From positions 771,001-835,000 of the forward strand of contig JACSYO010000690.1 of the NCBI GenBank assembly GCA_016806645.1: DNA of 64,000 nucleotides, given 5' to 3'. Of this stretch, positions 1 through 12,779 are shown in pieces. Numbering within the stretch: position 1 is the first letter of the stretch; every line of letters starts with the position of its first letter. Under the pieces are notes generated by a model. That model had not been told where the DNA came from. It worked only from the letters and a program-made list of their open reading frames with translations, and did not search any database. A program made the translations under genes and the position numbers. The stretch is from Ophiodon elongatus. Taxonomy: Eukaryota; Chordata; Actinopteri; Perciformes; Hexagrammidae.

Positions 1-92
1 ACTTATGAAAACAAACTAAAAGATCTTTTGGAGGTTTTATTAATTATGTCAGATGTAAAATACAGATTTTTTTGGGGGGGTTCCAAGCTTAC

Positions 93-3000
93 GTTTGTAG
101 GTAGCGTATAGCAGAGGCGTTGTGGGTGCCCACAGGTGTACAACGGACTGTATAGCTGACAGCCTTTCCAGAGGAGAAAGTAGGGCGGCTCCAGCTTAAA
201 GACACTGCAGATGAATTGTTGGCCAAGACAGTCACGTGATCTGGAGGCGGAGGGGCTGCTGCCAGTTGGTCTCTAGCCGCTGAACAATGCAAACAAAATG
301 CATATTTTCGTCACATTTCTCAATTTGAGAAAAGGTTTGAATTCCATTTTTAAACTGTGAAGACTTTTGAAACAAACAACAGATAAATGTACTTACACAC
401 ACATCCCGGGGTACTAATTGTTTGGTCTGTCTGATAGCCATCTCCAGCTTGACTGACAGCCAGAATCTTGACATGATACTTTCTCCTTGGGTCTGGAACA
501 CAAATAATACATATTTAACCATTTCTGCCCATGTTGCTTAAACTGCAACTGAAGGTCAAACTGACATTACAATAATCGCATAGAGCAGCTTTTTTCAAAT
601 GAATAGTCCAATAGAGGCCAAACATTTGGTTAATAATACAAAACTCTGAAATATCTCCAATAAAATACCAGAGGCAATGGTTAACAAATAGAGCAGCATC
701 ATTTTTTAAAAAAGGGCAGACACTTTGACAATTAGCTGCAGGAGGGGATGTTTGTTGGTCATAAATGGCCATTCCCTATGCATGAACAATGCATGGTCTC
801 CTGAGTCACCCCAACCTCTCATTTATCATGTGTTGTCATGTGTAAGGAGCATGAGAAAGATCAACCAGCCTCAAGGCCCAGTAAATATGGTGACTTGATC
901 AATAAGCTCTGTAAAAAGTATCACAAAAATATATTTTATTTTCCCTTTGAAAGCCTATAAAGATTTTACAGCTATGAAACCCTATCAGCACTAGGTTGTG
1001 TTTTCAAACACAATACAAACAAATTACAAAAAATGGAGGATAACAGCAGATGTGAGATTAGGTAAAACTTGAAAAAAGAAAGTAATTATGGGAAATACAA
1101 GGCTGTATCAAGTACTGGCTAAAAGACATCAGCAAGATCGTTGGGGCCTGGCGGTGGGAAGCCTTTGTTTGAAATGTGAGTGTTAAGATTTGTTTTATGC
1201 CTCTGGTGTGAAAGGTCAGCCTATGGGTATTGACCAGTGAAGGCGGTGTGTCCAGGCCTGCTGTGGGGGGCTGGGCCAGGGGCAGCGTTCAGCTGCTGGG
1301 ATCCTAGGCCCATGGGATTGGGGGCGGGGGGGTTGACTGGGGTCACCAGGTCAGGCCAAGATAGAACAGAAGGAATCTGGGTGCAGGACTGTGGGAGAGG
1401 AGCTAGGCCCCTTTTGTTCCCCCTTTCACATCCTTCCTACTGGCCTTGTGTTATAGCCTTAAACTTGGAGCAACGCAGAAAGAAACATGGCTCCAAAACA
1501 GAACATATATTGAGATTAGTGATATAGAACCAATCACAGCAGTTTCTGTGATTAATATTCTAGGATCAAATTGAAGTGTTTTTACAGATTGAGCAAGGTA
1601 TTACTACAAAAACATTTAAATCAAAAACAGTTCCTAATAATCTACCCATTATTATTAATGTTAAGTTATTAAGTTATTTCAACTTTTTGGATAGGAACTG
1701 TTTAGGAACTGCACTGTGCCTAAAGACTCAAATCAGACAAAATTATATTGTTAACAGTTTTGATGGCCCTGGTTAATGCTGCTTATAGATTGCTGAGGGC
1801 TATTGACATGGACAGCATAGATGACCAGTGGGGGCAGGGTCCCAATCCAGGACTGCTGTCTCACGGCTTGAGGTCAGTGGCTCGGTCCTGCTTTGGCCAG
1901 TCCCAGGGGTCTTTGTTTGTGTGCTTCAGTGTCCAGCTAAAAGGGGTAGTGGCCAGGGCCTTACAGGGCAGGTCTGGCCCTGCATAGAACACAATGGCCA
2001 GGCGTAATTATGCAAGCCGCAGGATGGGAAACGGTGGTGGGAGGGACATCTGGATCCTGACCTCTAGCCCTGGGAGCCTGCTCTCCCACAATACTGCAGC
2101 CAGACTGGAGGGGCTACTGGTTAGGCAAGAGGGGTCAGCCCATATTGATCAGGACAGAGGGAGAAATGCAAATATAGCTTCCAACTGCCCATTGAATTAA
2201 ATTGGGACCAAATTGAGTAAAACCCATCGGTCACTCTCTGTTGTCTCTACACCGGATTTACAGGTCTAGGTGGTAGAAATGCACTAACATAATCAAATAT
2301 ACACGTTATATGTTTCTCGTCCACTCCACCATCCCATCATCTCACAAATAGACGGCTATGATAAGTGCAGCACTCACCAAGGCCACTGATGGTGTAGGTA
2401 TAGGTTTGAGCCTGCAGCTGGATGATGGGCTGCTCCGGTTGGCCTTCCTCATGGTAACACAGCTGGTAACCCTGGACAACCACAGATTGTGGGGAGGTTT
2501 TCCAGCGTGCCACAATGGAGGTGCAGTTAAGCGGCTCAAGTTGAAGGGTAGGGGCTGAAGGCACTATGGGGCAGAGACAGTCGAAGTGTTATCAATACAC
2601 ACTCATATTCAAGACTAAACAAAAAACAACAGGACATTGGGTAATGAAAAAGGATGGATGGATGGAGGATAATCTCATTCACACAATGTTTTGGGTGTGA
2701 CCTAGTTATTATCTAAGCTGCATATTGGAAGAAAATGCACCAATACGCATTCCATTTTAGGAGAATGTTCTTTCACCAGCATTCATGCTTTAGATCATGT
2801 CGGCTGTGCTGCTCTTCATCACCTAAATATATAACCAAACTTTTGAAAACAAAAAGTCCAGCTTTGGTGGACAAACAGCCTCCCCCAACACACCAGGCCA
2901 TGAAGAGAGGCTATTCTTTCCCCCACATAGACGCCTGAGGCCCTCTCTTTATGACCCGTGACTGAGGCCACTCTAACATCACTGACAGCGAAGGGCAAAG

Positions 3001-6000
3001 GTTCCTGAGTAACCAACACAAAGAGTGTGGGACAATGCTACAAGAGCAAACTCTAGTCATAAGCCAGCCACTCTGCATGAGCTGTAGTGATCCTCCCGGT
3101 ATTCTAAGCGCAGCAAAACAGCGACTCAACAAAAGCAAAGCATAGCCAGTTACAATTTTGGCACCACGTGATTCTATTACTCTATAGCAACCTGTTGTTG
3201 GCTTCTTACCTTGCTGAAGATGCCTGATTTTGACCTGTAAGAATAAATTAAATTATGCTTAAAAACTTTTCTGTTTCAGCCTTCTGCTGGTTTACCTTTG
3301 CTGCTGGAGGTCTTAGGTGTGCGGTGCGAGGTCCATGCAGAAGGCTCACACCAGCCCACACGGGTGGCTGCAGCCATGCGAAGCAGGTAGATGGTGTCAG
3401 GCTGCAGGCCCTCCAGCAGATATTCGGTGCTGTTCTGAGGTAACTCCACAGAGGTGACAGTGCTGTCCGTAGCTGTACGATAGGATAGTCTGTATGCAGA
3501 CAACCGACCACGGCTCACCTTGGCAGGCAGCGGCTGCCAAATCACCTGAATATCTGTGGAGCTCTGGCTGATCAGACTTAGCTCTGGGGTACGCAAAGGC
3601 ACTGTGGATATGGATATAAAAATAAAAATACACTTGAGTCCAATGTGGTGATGGATTTCTTTAGAATACAAACATGAATAGCAACAACCAAATTGTCAAA
3701 TATCTTTATATTTACAGTTAGTGAGTAAAAAATTGTGCTAACACCAGAATGCCAATCCCCCTTATTTCCACTCAAAATGTGCTCTGTACACACATCACTT
3801 GCATGCATGTTAACTACCAGAGTGATTTATTGCAAGGAATGTTGGGAGACTCAATGCTCTATGCTTACCATCCTCCAGGGTATGCTGACTGACTTGGTCT
3901 GACATACGACTGGCTCCCATCGGCATATAAGCCACGACGTAAAAGCTGTAGTTTCTAGCTGGCTCAAGGTCATCGATGATATAACTGGTCGTGTCGTTGC
4001 CAATAACAACTTGGTATTCTTCGTTGTTTAGACCTGACATGGAACAGATCATAAAGTGGGTTAGGAAATAGGTGAAGATTATCCAAAGAAGAAGAGACTT
4101 CTATGAAGGGTTGTCAGACGTGTACCATATAAACAATCAGTGTTTTGAAAGGCTTGATGCTGGCAGTTTCTGAATGTCAATCATCTTTTCTATAAACATT
4201 TGTAACACAAGGCACTGCCACATAACTTCCTCCAGGACTCTTAAAGCAAACCCAATTAAACCTCTAAAAATGTGTTTACTACGAAAGCAGATTTATCTTA
4301 ATAGAGTTACTTTACTGTTATGTTGATGCATTAGGTTAAATGCCAATGGTTTGCAAGACTAGGAGGCTTTTAAAAAGATACCCTGTCCCTTTAACTGCAA
4401 GCAGAATGAGCTGGGGAGTGGACAATGGGCTGGCTAAACCTGTTGTTATTTCGGTGAAGTTGCCATTCTGAGTCCTCCTTGACCTCTGCTCTGTGCAGCT
4501 ACAACAGATGGCCTTCACCAAGGAAAGATTATCACATGTGAGCGTGAGATATCCCATTGTGGTTGACTGTGATCTTGCATCTTTTCAAACTTTCACAACT
4601 CCCAGTTCACAACAGTTTAAATTAAACTTTTAAAATAATTAAATTTCTCTCTTTTGGTCTCACCTTCAGCCTTCATGTAATGGATGGAGTAGGCAATGAC
4701 TTTGTCTGCATTGTAGAGAGGTCTCTCCCAGGCCAGTAAGATAGCAGAGCTTGAGATGGTCTCAGCATGGATATTTCTTGGTGCACTGGGCCTGTCCTCG
4801 GACATGACAACAATAAGGCGAGCCAAGGACAGCACAGAACCCTGTTCACTCTCTGCTATGCACTGATAGATGGCATCATCTTCAGGGATGATCTGGGTAA
4901 TCACCAATTTACTGTAAAAGCAATAAACAAAATATTACTAATCAGTACTAACCTCAAGAAATTCAATCGTAACTGATGATTTTCACGGTACTTAGTTGTG
5001 TTTGATTGCAATACCTGTTGTACATCTTAATCCTCCCATTTAAGTGAACATCTTCTCCATTCTTTAGCCACATGATGCGTGGCGGAGGCACTCCCTCTGC
5101 TTGGCACATAAACCGGGCTGTGCCTGCTCTTGGACGGGTCTGGCTCTCTGGCCTCTCGACAATGGATGGTGGCACTAAAACAGAGGTGTAAGAGAAAAGT
5201 GATGAAAACAAAGGCTATCGCTCTCCATTTATTAAACTGTAAAACACTAATTGTGTGGCATCTTGCAAATAACACTTTCTCTACAAGCAGGCATGGACTT
5301 ATTCTCTAGGTATAAAATGAGTTCCAGCTGCAAAAGCTTTTGTTGTGTTAAGGCTTTGGAATGTGAGGAAGCAATGAGAACCAGTGCTGTATAACTACTT
5401 CAGAGTTTACTTGTACCTAGAACTGTGAGGTTGGCTGCAGCAATAGTGTAGTTGCGGGTTCCAGGGGTGGTGGCCCTGCAGAGGTAGACTCCACTGTGCT
5501 TGGAATTGACATCAGTAATAACAAGGTTTCCATTGCCCAGCACTTTGGCGTTGTATACATCGATGGGTTTACTGTCAGCACGGCTCCAGGAGATGATGGG
5601 CCAGGGATTGCCTGTGGCCACACACTCCAGCACCACAGTTTGGTGAAGAGAAACTGTGACATTCTGAGGTCCTGCAATGATTCTGGGCCTCTGACGTGGT
5701 TTAGGGCCCGCACCTTTACAGAAAAAGGAAAATGTTAAAAATCAATTACCGATATAATATAATGGTTTAATGCTCATTCCGAAAATCCAGTTAATGCAGT
5801 CTCTGTACCTTGGTTGACTGTCAGTCTGGCCTCTCTACTTTTCAAACGGCTCCCGATGTTAGTTGCCACACATCGATACAGTCCAGCATCTTCCAATTGT
5901 ACATTGTGGATCTGAAGGACTCCGTTGGGCAAAACTGTTATTCTGGGAACATACAACGGTCACATTAGGGTCAAACTGGAGAATATATACGTAGACTGCA

Positions 6001-9000
6001 ACAGAATTTGGGAGTTGCTTCTAGATTAAAAAAACATGCTGTCCACAAAACAAATGGATTATACGATGGTGTCTAAAATGACTCAAGGCGTGTTGACGGG
6101 TACCTGTCTGTTCGTAGTGGTAATGTGCTTTGGTTGAGCTCCCAGGTGATAGTGGCAGGAGGACTAGAGGTGACGGCACAGGAGAATCGTGCCAGTGAGC
6201 CATCAGTCACCACCATAGGCAGAGGATGCAACACAAACTCTGAGATACCTGTGAAAAAAAAAAAGATCAATCAAGGTCAAAATATCAGCAGTAGAATATT
6301 TCAACTAAAACTTAATTCATTAGCTTATTATGAAATCAATTAGCAGTTGTTTTAGTTGTGGGCTGCTGAATTAAATATTCAACAATGATTATTCACAGCA
6401 ATTTGTTTTGCAGTTATTTGTGTTTGTCACTAAATATAGCATTTTATTTCAATATTTAGTAAAGCATTATACATTATGCATGCAAAGCCCTGACTTTGAT
6501 GGATGTTAACTGATTGTATGAAATTAATTGATCTTTGGAAGACACCATGATCTTGGTTGTGGGCAGATGAGCTATCAGGTGCCAGACTGACCAGCTGGTC
6601 CAATCAATGGATCAATTGAAGAATGACACTGAATGATGCATTGTTATAGATAACAACTAATCAATACCCTTTGCATAAGAAGGATTGCCAGCAACCACTA
6701 GGAATAAAACTATCAAAAACAATATTGAAATTTAAAAGAAAAACCTTTTTTCTTGCAGAAGTCAGGGATGTGATAATTAAACACAGGATTCTGTCAGATT
6801 CATGTTGTACATAATTTACAGCTATCTATGCATATGTAAATATCTTAGACCCTACTATGTAGACACTGATGAAGTATACTTGCTTTAAAATGACTAAAAC
6901 AACTGTGAATAAGTTGCTGAGTCACATTCTGTTCATGTGTATTCAAAAAGCCTTTCAATACGGTAATCACCACAAGTAACAACCCCCAATCTGCATTTGT
7001 CTCCAGAACACTCTGTAAGATATGACCAATGACCTTTATTCATTAAGGTGGTAACTCTCTCCCTTCCCCCTCCCTCACAGGAAGGAAGTCAATATCATGT
7101 TGAAGAAAATCAATACCCTGTTCTCCCACTGAAGCTCCACATTTAAATCCTCAGCTTTGGGTCATCCACATTAAAGAGCAATCCTTTAATTCAAGACCTA
7201 ATCTAATCAATATTACACAAATAAACTGGAAACCCTGCATATGTGAAGTGCATTAGGGAGTAAGCCTAAACCAGGGCAAATTATCCTTTAGGGTTTGTTT
7301 GAGAATTATTCCTTCAAAATGGCAGTAGGTCTGCTTTAGCGTTAATACATGACAACCAAATCCCAACCAAATCCCAACCAAAATACGTGTAATTATGTTC
7401 CAATGGTCAATAAGTTTGGAATGATCCCTTTATTCTGTCTAAGACGACATAGGTGACTGGTGATCATGAAAAGCCCTCAACACCAGGTTGGAAGTTCAAA
7501 ACAATAAGTTGTTTACTCTCCAATGGGAGATAACCGTCTTCACTCGTGCTGGGATCAGTGATGTAGGTGGTGGGTGTGGCCTGCATAGACTGATCCGCTA
7601 ATATGGTCACCTCTGTTGTAAAGAAGAAATCAATGTCTAGGTCAAACAGCACAAAGGTTTCTCTAAAGAGGTCAAAGTTCGCTTCAACCCCCTGTCCATT
7701 CAATTTTAGCCCAAACTGGGAGCCAGATCGAAGTCAGTTCACCATTCGTCTACAAAAGAGGATCTTGTGATCCGTATGTTGTTCATATCACATATCAAAT
7801 GCTATAGTAGTATTTAATTATAATGGCAAAGCACATATGTACTTATTTTTTTAGGATATTGTAATAAACATATGAGAGATAGCTGACACCTCTTTAAATC
7901 CAAGAGGTGCTGAAACTAGTAATGTAGTCCTAAAACAACAAGGAAAATACCTCCTGAATGTAAACATGTTTTGAAAGGATCATCTCTCTTTACTGGAATA
8001 TCAGGCCAGTTCAATCACATGACAAACTGGGCTTTATTTAACAAAAGGGTTATGCTTGACAGGGCAACAGAGGGACTGATCCAGTGAAAGGGATTGTGGG
8101 CTGAAAGACGGAACAGCAGGGCAGCCCAGCCAGAGCAGGCCTGTGACATCACAAAGGCTTTCCCTGCTGACCCCTGACCCCCAGGACCTCTGGACAGAAG
8201 GGAAGAGAAGAGGCCCATCCTCCACTCCCTGCCTACAGCTGACCAAAAAACCTTTAACCCTTTCACTGACAAAGGCTGGACGCCGGGCCAAACTTGATTT
8301 TGGGGGGGGTTTATGTGGTCATCCTTTTTTTTTTTTTTCTCCTTTAATAGATTGACAACAATCGCAACAAAATTGTCAGAGCAGACTTGGTGTGATAATT
8401 GTATCTAGGTCTTCATAGTTTTGTACTGTTGAGTATTGCGACATATTGCACCAACCTCAGTGTCAGTGTCAAAACCAGTATATTTCAGAAGTGAGTTTCC
8501 ATGACACCAGTTAAGGGATGTCCCTTCTAAAACCTGTGAAAAGTGTCCATGGTAGACCAGGCCCATTGAATAGACACAGCTGTCCTGTCCACTGATATGT
8601 GGACAAACAAATGCCCTGAAAACCTAGCCTTTTCTTCTGGTGCGGTCAGGGTTACTCCACACAAAAGGCTAAAGGGCAAGTAGCCTTTCAGAGATTCCTC
8701 TGTGTAGCAGACCATTCAGCAATTACACAGAGCCACAGTCTGCTGTGACAATGCAATCCCACTAACTAACTAGAGAAGGCTAATTTCTAACTTTTTACTA
8801 ATGCTTCCTGGGTAGTTTTATAAGTGTGCAAGTGGTGTGTTTCCTTAAAACAGGGAACAGACAAGAGTACTCAGGCTCAGGGCAGCCTGTTTATGGAGTA
8901 TTTATGAGCTTTTAGATTGACTCTCCATCTACCTTTAACTGTCTCTTAAAATGATCCTATAACTGGACTGACAGCTTTAAACTCAAGCATGACCAAGTCT

Positions 9001-10285
9001 GAACAACTTCCAATAACATTGAAACTCAGACTTTAGAGGTTTTTCCTCAGTAAGGAAAAAAAGAGCGGGGTGGGGTACATCTGCTTCCCATCTCCAGGTT
9101 AATAACCCATGAACTTGCCATTCTGATGCCTGCATGTTGACACCACAAAGTGGATGCCACCAACAAGATTAACCCATCCTTCCAACAGATGAAAAAAGGA
9201 ATAAAGTCCATGTTAGCCTCAAACAATCCCATTCACCCTGAGCTCCATACTTACTTGCGATAGTCAGACGTGATCTTTGGCTTAGGATAGCTCCATATTT
9301 GTTCTGGGAGAGGCACTGGTAGAATCCTTCATCTGAATCCTCCTTGGTATGCTCTATCTTTGGTATGTACAAGGAGCCGTTGGGCAGAAACTGTATGTGC
9401 TCACTTTCTGCCAACTTAACTCCGTTCTTCAGCCACTTGATGGTGACTGGAGGCAGCCCGTGAGCCTGACAGTCCAAGACAGCAGGGTCCTTTGGTAGTA
9501 AGGTAACGTCACTGGGCTCTGTGATGAAGGACAACTCGCTGAAACATAAAACACCTGGAGGAGCAGAATGGGACCATGAGTAAAGAGTTGTAATGAAAGA
9601 CTGCAAGTGCATGTATAATTCTGTATAATCTGCGTGACAGATTATAGGTATCATGTAATGTTACAATAAAATTAACTTGATGTTATAAAAAATGTTTTAA
9701 AAAAAGCACACAGAATGGTGTTGTTGACATTAAGTGCCTTGAGTACCTTGTAAAGCGCTATACAAATAAAATGCATGATTATTATTATTAATTTCTTAGT
9801 ACAACAGACACTGTGTAAAGCAGATGTATTCGGCTAGTTACCATTGATGTATAAATATATCATATAATGTAATAATAATTAAAAAAACACCATTTATCTC
9901 TCAGAAACAGTGACGTAACGTAAACATATGGTATGGTGTTTTAATATTTGCTGTCATAAACCGACGTAACGAGGTTAAGTTAACTTTAATGACAGAGAAA
10001 CGCAGGATTATGAGAAAATATTGACACAGTTAAAGTGGAACAACCTATCTAGTAATCTCATTTTAGTCAATGTTCAGAAAAACAACGCTGTCTTTTAACA
10101 CAATAGAGACATATGTCTGCTCGGAACAATAACGTTATTTAACAAAACGTGCGCGGACCTCGTTACCCGGTCAGCACATAGGTTATATTAACAACGATAC
10201 CATCAGTAACAAACACCAAAACAACACACTTACTTGATAAACGAAGAAACAAAACAATAAACAACCAGTGCTGGTGGACCTTCAT
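93..10285 (-). CDS. prtg: protogenin (DCC/neogenin-family Ig-FN3 receptor), 5' part
   Basis: Twelve exons on the minus strand: 10285-10234, 9554-9255, 6248-6104, 5942-5809, 5713-5417, 5174-5015, 4911-4664, 4033-3869, 3601-3296, 2563-2378, 492-397, 279-93. Phases join without conflict to about 758 codons; the FN3-4 end, FN3-5, membrane span and tail lie beyond the left edge. The ATG at 10285 opens a short hydrophobic signal peptide (residues 1-18). Then come Ig1 (20-117), Ig2 (118-210), Ig3 (211-309), Ig4 (310-402), FN3-1 (403-500), FN3-2 (501-602), FN3-3 (603-696) and the start of FN3-4. Segments such as CFSELSF, RPRAGTARF, IIPEDDAIYQC and GNDTTSYIIDDLEPA match protogenin rather than DCC or neogenin, and rfx7 as neighbour agrees. 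Protogenin is a cell-surface receptor of the early neural tube and mesoderm. Introns at domain borders are mostly phase 1. Whether this is the a or b teleost copy cannot be told here. Confidence 0.95.
6249..9254 (-). other. prtg: prtg intron 2 (3.0 kb)
   Basis: Longest protogenin intron in the window, between the Ig1 exon and the first Ig2 exon. I see no exon in it. It holds two tandem ACCAAATCCC-type units near 7350-7384 and a GC-richer patch around 8020-8290. The latter carries open frames on both strands without family resemblance. Confidence 0.6.
9731..9792 (+). mobile_element. SINE/LINE 3' tail fragment
   Basis: The stretch has the core GTAAAGCGCTATACAAATAAA followed by an ATT-repeat tail, the 3' end shared by many fish LINEs and their SINE partners. 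It sits in prtg intron 1. Only the tail is recognisable; the element body to the left is decayed or absent. Confidence 0.6.
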
Positions 10286-10560
10286 CTTAAACTTTCCCAT
10301 TTATCCGGATTTCTGTGTCATTCTCCCCGCACCGCGCACCGCCGCTGCCCTGCGTGCGTCCGTATCTCCCCAAAATCTCTTCTGCCAGCCACACACAGGA
10401 CCGACGGCTCTACAGGGGTGCCGGGGGGCCCCCGCCCTCGCCTTTCTACGCATGCGCAGACAGTACGGGCCAGAAGCAAGCGCGTCTCAAACAACCGAGG
10501 TCTGGGGACCCCAGGGGCCTCCAGGTGGAACTGTCACTAAACAGCAACTAGAAAAAAAAT
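10286..10560 (-). promoter_or_regulatory. prtg: prtg 5' flank, CpG-rich promoter region
   Basis: The roughly 270 bases upstream of the protogenin ATG are rich in C, G and CpG, unlike the AT-rich flanks on both sides, as expected of a CpG-island promoter and 5' UTR. No TATA box is obvious. An NRF1-type motif lies at 10449-10458. The transcription start cannot be placed from sequence alone. Confidence 0.55.
10449..10458. promoter_or_regulatory. NRF1-like motif CGCATGCGCA
   Basis: A near-palindromic CGCATGCGCA lies about 165 bases upstream of the prtg ATG, inside the CpG-rich block. It fits the NRF1 consensus (YGCGCAYGCGCR) at most positions. Assigning it to prtg is inference from location. Confidence 0.4.
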
Positions 10561-12301
10561 ATCCTTCATTGCAGCTGCAGGAGGATGTGATGATCAGAGA
10601 TATTCTTCCCTTTAGATCCGCACCTGGAGGTGACACTGGCAGCAAAGATCTCCAAGAAGGTCCCATAGGTTGTAACACATAGCCAAACAGGGTCTGTGTT
10701 GGCTCATAATAATGTATCTATATTCACATTTGGTTATTTGACATACATTACTCTGCACTGTGGCAGATACGCTTGAATGTATAGTTTGTCCCTTTGGGAT
10801 CCTTGAGTTTAGCCTCTTCTACGTGCTCACACTTTATTCATAATAATGTCATTCTCTTTCTCCATGTTATGTTCTGTATACTTTGTTTATAAGATATTTA
10901 CTGCGTCTGTTCTGAAAGAGGGATCCCCCCTCTGTTGCTCTTCTATCCTTTGTGTTTATACCTTTCCCCCGTTATACAGGCTTGGTCTAAAGACTAAGGA
11001 GGAATCGTGTAGTTTTTATAATCGACTAAACTTATCTTGAGTTGTTCTTATTTATTTCAGTCAAGCTGATGACAAACTAAATAAAGATGAAATGCATTTG
11101 CAAGTCAAGCTCTAATTAGAAACATAGATTACATCACTATACAGTAAATGTCAAACTACTAATTGATCAGTAATCAACTATACTGATTTCCCATATAGAA
11201 ACTGAGCTGTGTGAGATCTTTCTTTCTGTGCATCATATATTTTAGACAACAAAATGAGGTGAATAGTGAATTATCAGTTACCAAAGGCCACTGGTAATAA
11301 GGTCACCCTGAACAGCATCTGCTTCTACCACAAAACCTGGTAATTATGAGGAGATATTGATGGCTGCAAGTCAGCCGCCTAATGAATTCAGATATTGATC
11401 CAGCGACCGTGTCTTTTGACAATGACCCTCCCGTCTCCCGGCCCTCATTCAATAGCAATACAATGGGCTCCAGCTGTGAGATCAGCCATGCTGTATCAGC
11501 AAAAACACATCCATTGATACAGGTAAATGCAGTCATCACATTCAGGATGGGAACTGTGTTGTGCCTTCCAGTAGATATTATATAACTCGTATTCTCACCA
11601 ATGTCTATGAATCGTTGTGTAATGCTTTTAAGGAAGTATTGACATAGACATGCACCTCCACACTTCAATATCAAACAAATGAGGTGAGCGGAGTGTAATT
11701 ATGTATTGATTAGAACTAACTATTGATTTAATCATCTAAAGCCTTCGTTATAAGTCAACACTCAAAATCAAAGGTTAGGTTAATAGCATCCTGTAATGTG
11801 TTTTCTCAATAGTTTAGATTTTTAAATCATTTTATGAACGATTCAATATGTATTTCAAATACCTTCTCTTATTAGGAAACACACTTTGTTGTTGTTTATT
11901 AGTCATCGATGGTTATCAATTAATTCACTGATCTAAAGTGTGCTTCTGTGTTCAGAGATATTATTGACATGAATTAGTTGGCATCGACAAAAAAAGAGCA
12001 AATATTTAGTTTCTCTGCACACAGAAGATGTTTTAACCCTCACAAAACCTCCACTGATGATTTTAGTTGTAGAAGGATGGTAAATGAACTAAATTAAACA
12101 CGAGTTGTCTACATTGCTGCCTCACTCTATCTCTATCTTTACATTCTCCTGTTATTGACATGTTGTATACAAACAGGAAATATATTATTGTATTGCTTGT
12201 GAAATCTGTCGACTCACATTGCCAAATGTTGTGTTGTGGAGGTTACCGCTGGGCTCCACATGGCTAAAGGTTAGGCTGTTTGGCCATGATCAATAGGGTT
12301 A

Positions 12302-12454
12302 AGGTCATTAACATGTTATGAATATCATGAGGCCCTGGGAAAGCAGAGCCGAGGACCAACGAACTGGGCTCTGATTGGCTGGAGCGAGTCGCTAGGAGAG
12401 GCCACCCCCCCGCTGACCTATGAGGTCATTTGAAGAGCCGATGACCTCTGACCT
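12302..12454. promoter_or_regulatory. cluster of nuclear-receptor half-sites (AGGTCA)
   Basis: Five AGGTCA half-sites occur within 153 bases. AGGTCA, preceded by TTA, is at 12302-12307. An everted repeat TGACCT-ATG-AGGTCA (ER3) is at 12414-12428. A direct repeat with one-base spacing (TGACCT-C-TGACCT, DR1) is at 12442-12454. DR1 is the site type bound by RXR/PPAR, HNF4 and COUP-TF dimers. Lying about 2 kb upstream of prtg and just past the rfx7 3' end, it could be an enhancer of either gene. That role is inference. Confidence 0.45.
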
Positions 12455-12690
12455 CAAGCCAAGAGGGTGATGGAAAGGTTTGCATATATTTGATTGCTAA
12501 AATATTAAAAGTGTGTGGTGTTTAAGCAAAAGCAAATAAACTCCAGTATTAGCACATTTGGAAAAATCAATAGTGTCATAAGTGTTTTTGTCTTGCAAAG
12601 TTTGTATTGGAGATGAATCTAGATTTCTTTCCTAAAATCTTGTCATTACCCACGGACATTTTAACAGTACTGGCCATGACACATAATAAA

Positions 12691-12718
12691 TCAATCAATC
12701 AATCAATCAATCAATCAG
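12691..12718. repeat. (TCAA)n microsatellite
   Basis: About seven TCAA units in tandem in the spacer just beyond the probable rfx7 polyadenylation site. Confidence 0.9.
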
Positions 12719-12779
12719 TTCAACTATTAATTATGATTATTTTGAAACTACAATAAGTCCTGTAAGTTTACTTTCTCTA

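Noticed and set aside
1237..2200. Three consecutive plus-strand frames opposite prtg
   Set aside because: They sit in a GC-richer part of a prtg intron, lack splice sites and family resemblance, and overlap each other.
7464..7703. 79-codon minus-strand frame in prtg intron 2
   Set aside because: No Ig or FN3 features, no flanking splice sites in phase 1, and the neighbouring exons already join in frame.
11303..11674. 123-codon minus-strand frame upstream of prtg
   Set aside because: No recognisable domain or promoter context; the sequence looks more like a non-coding element with homeobox cores.
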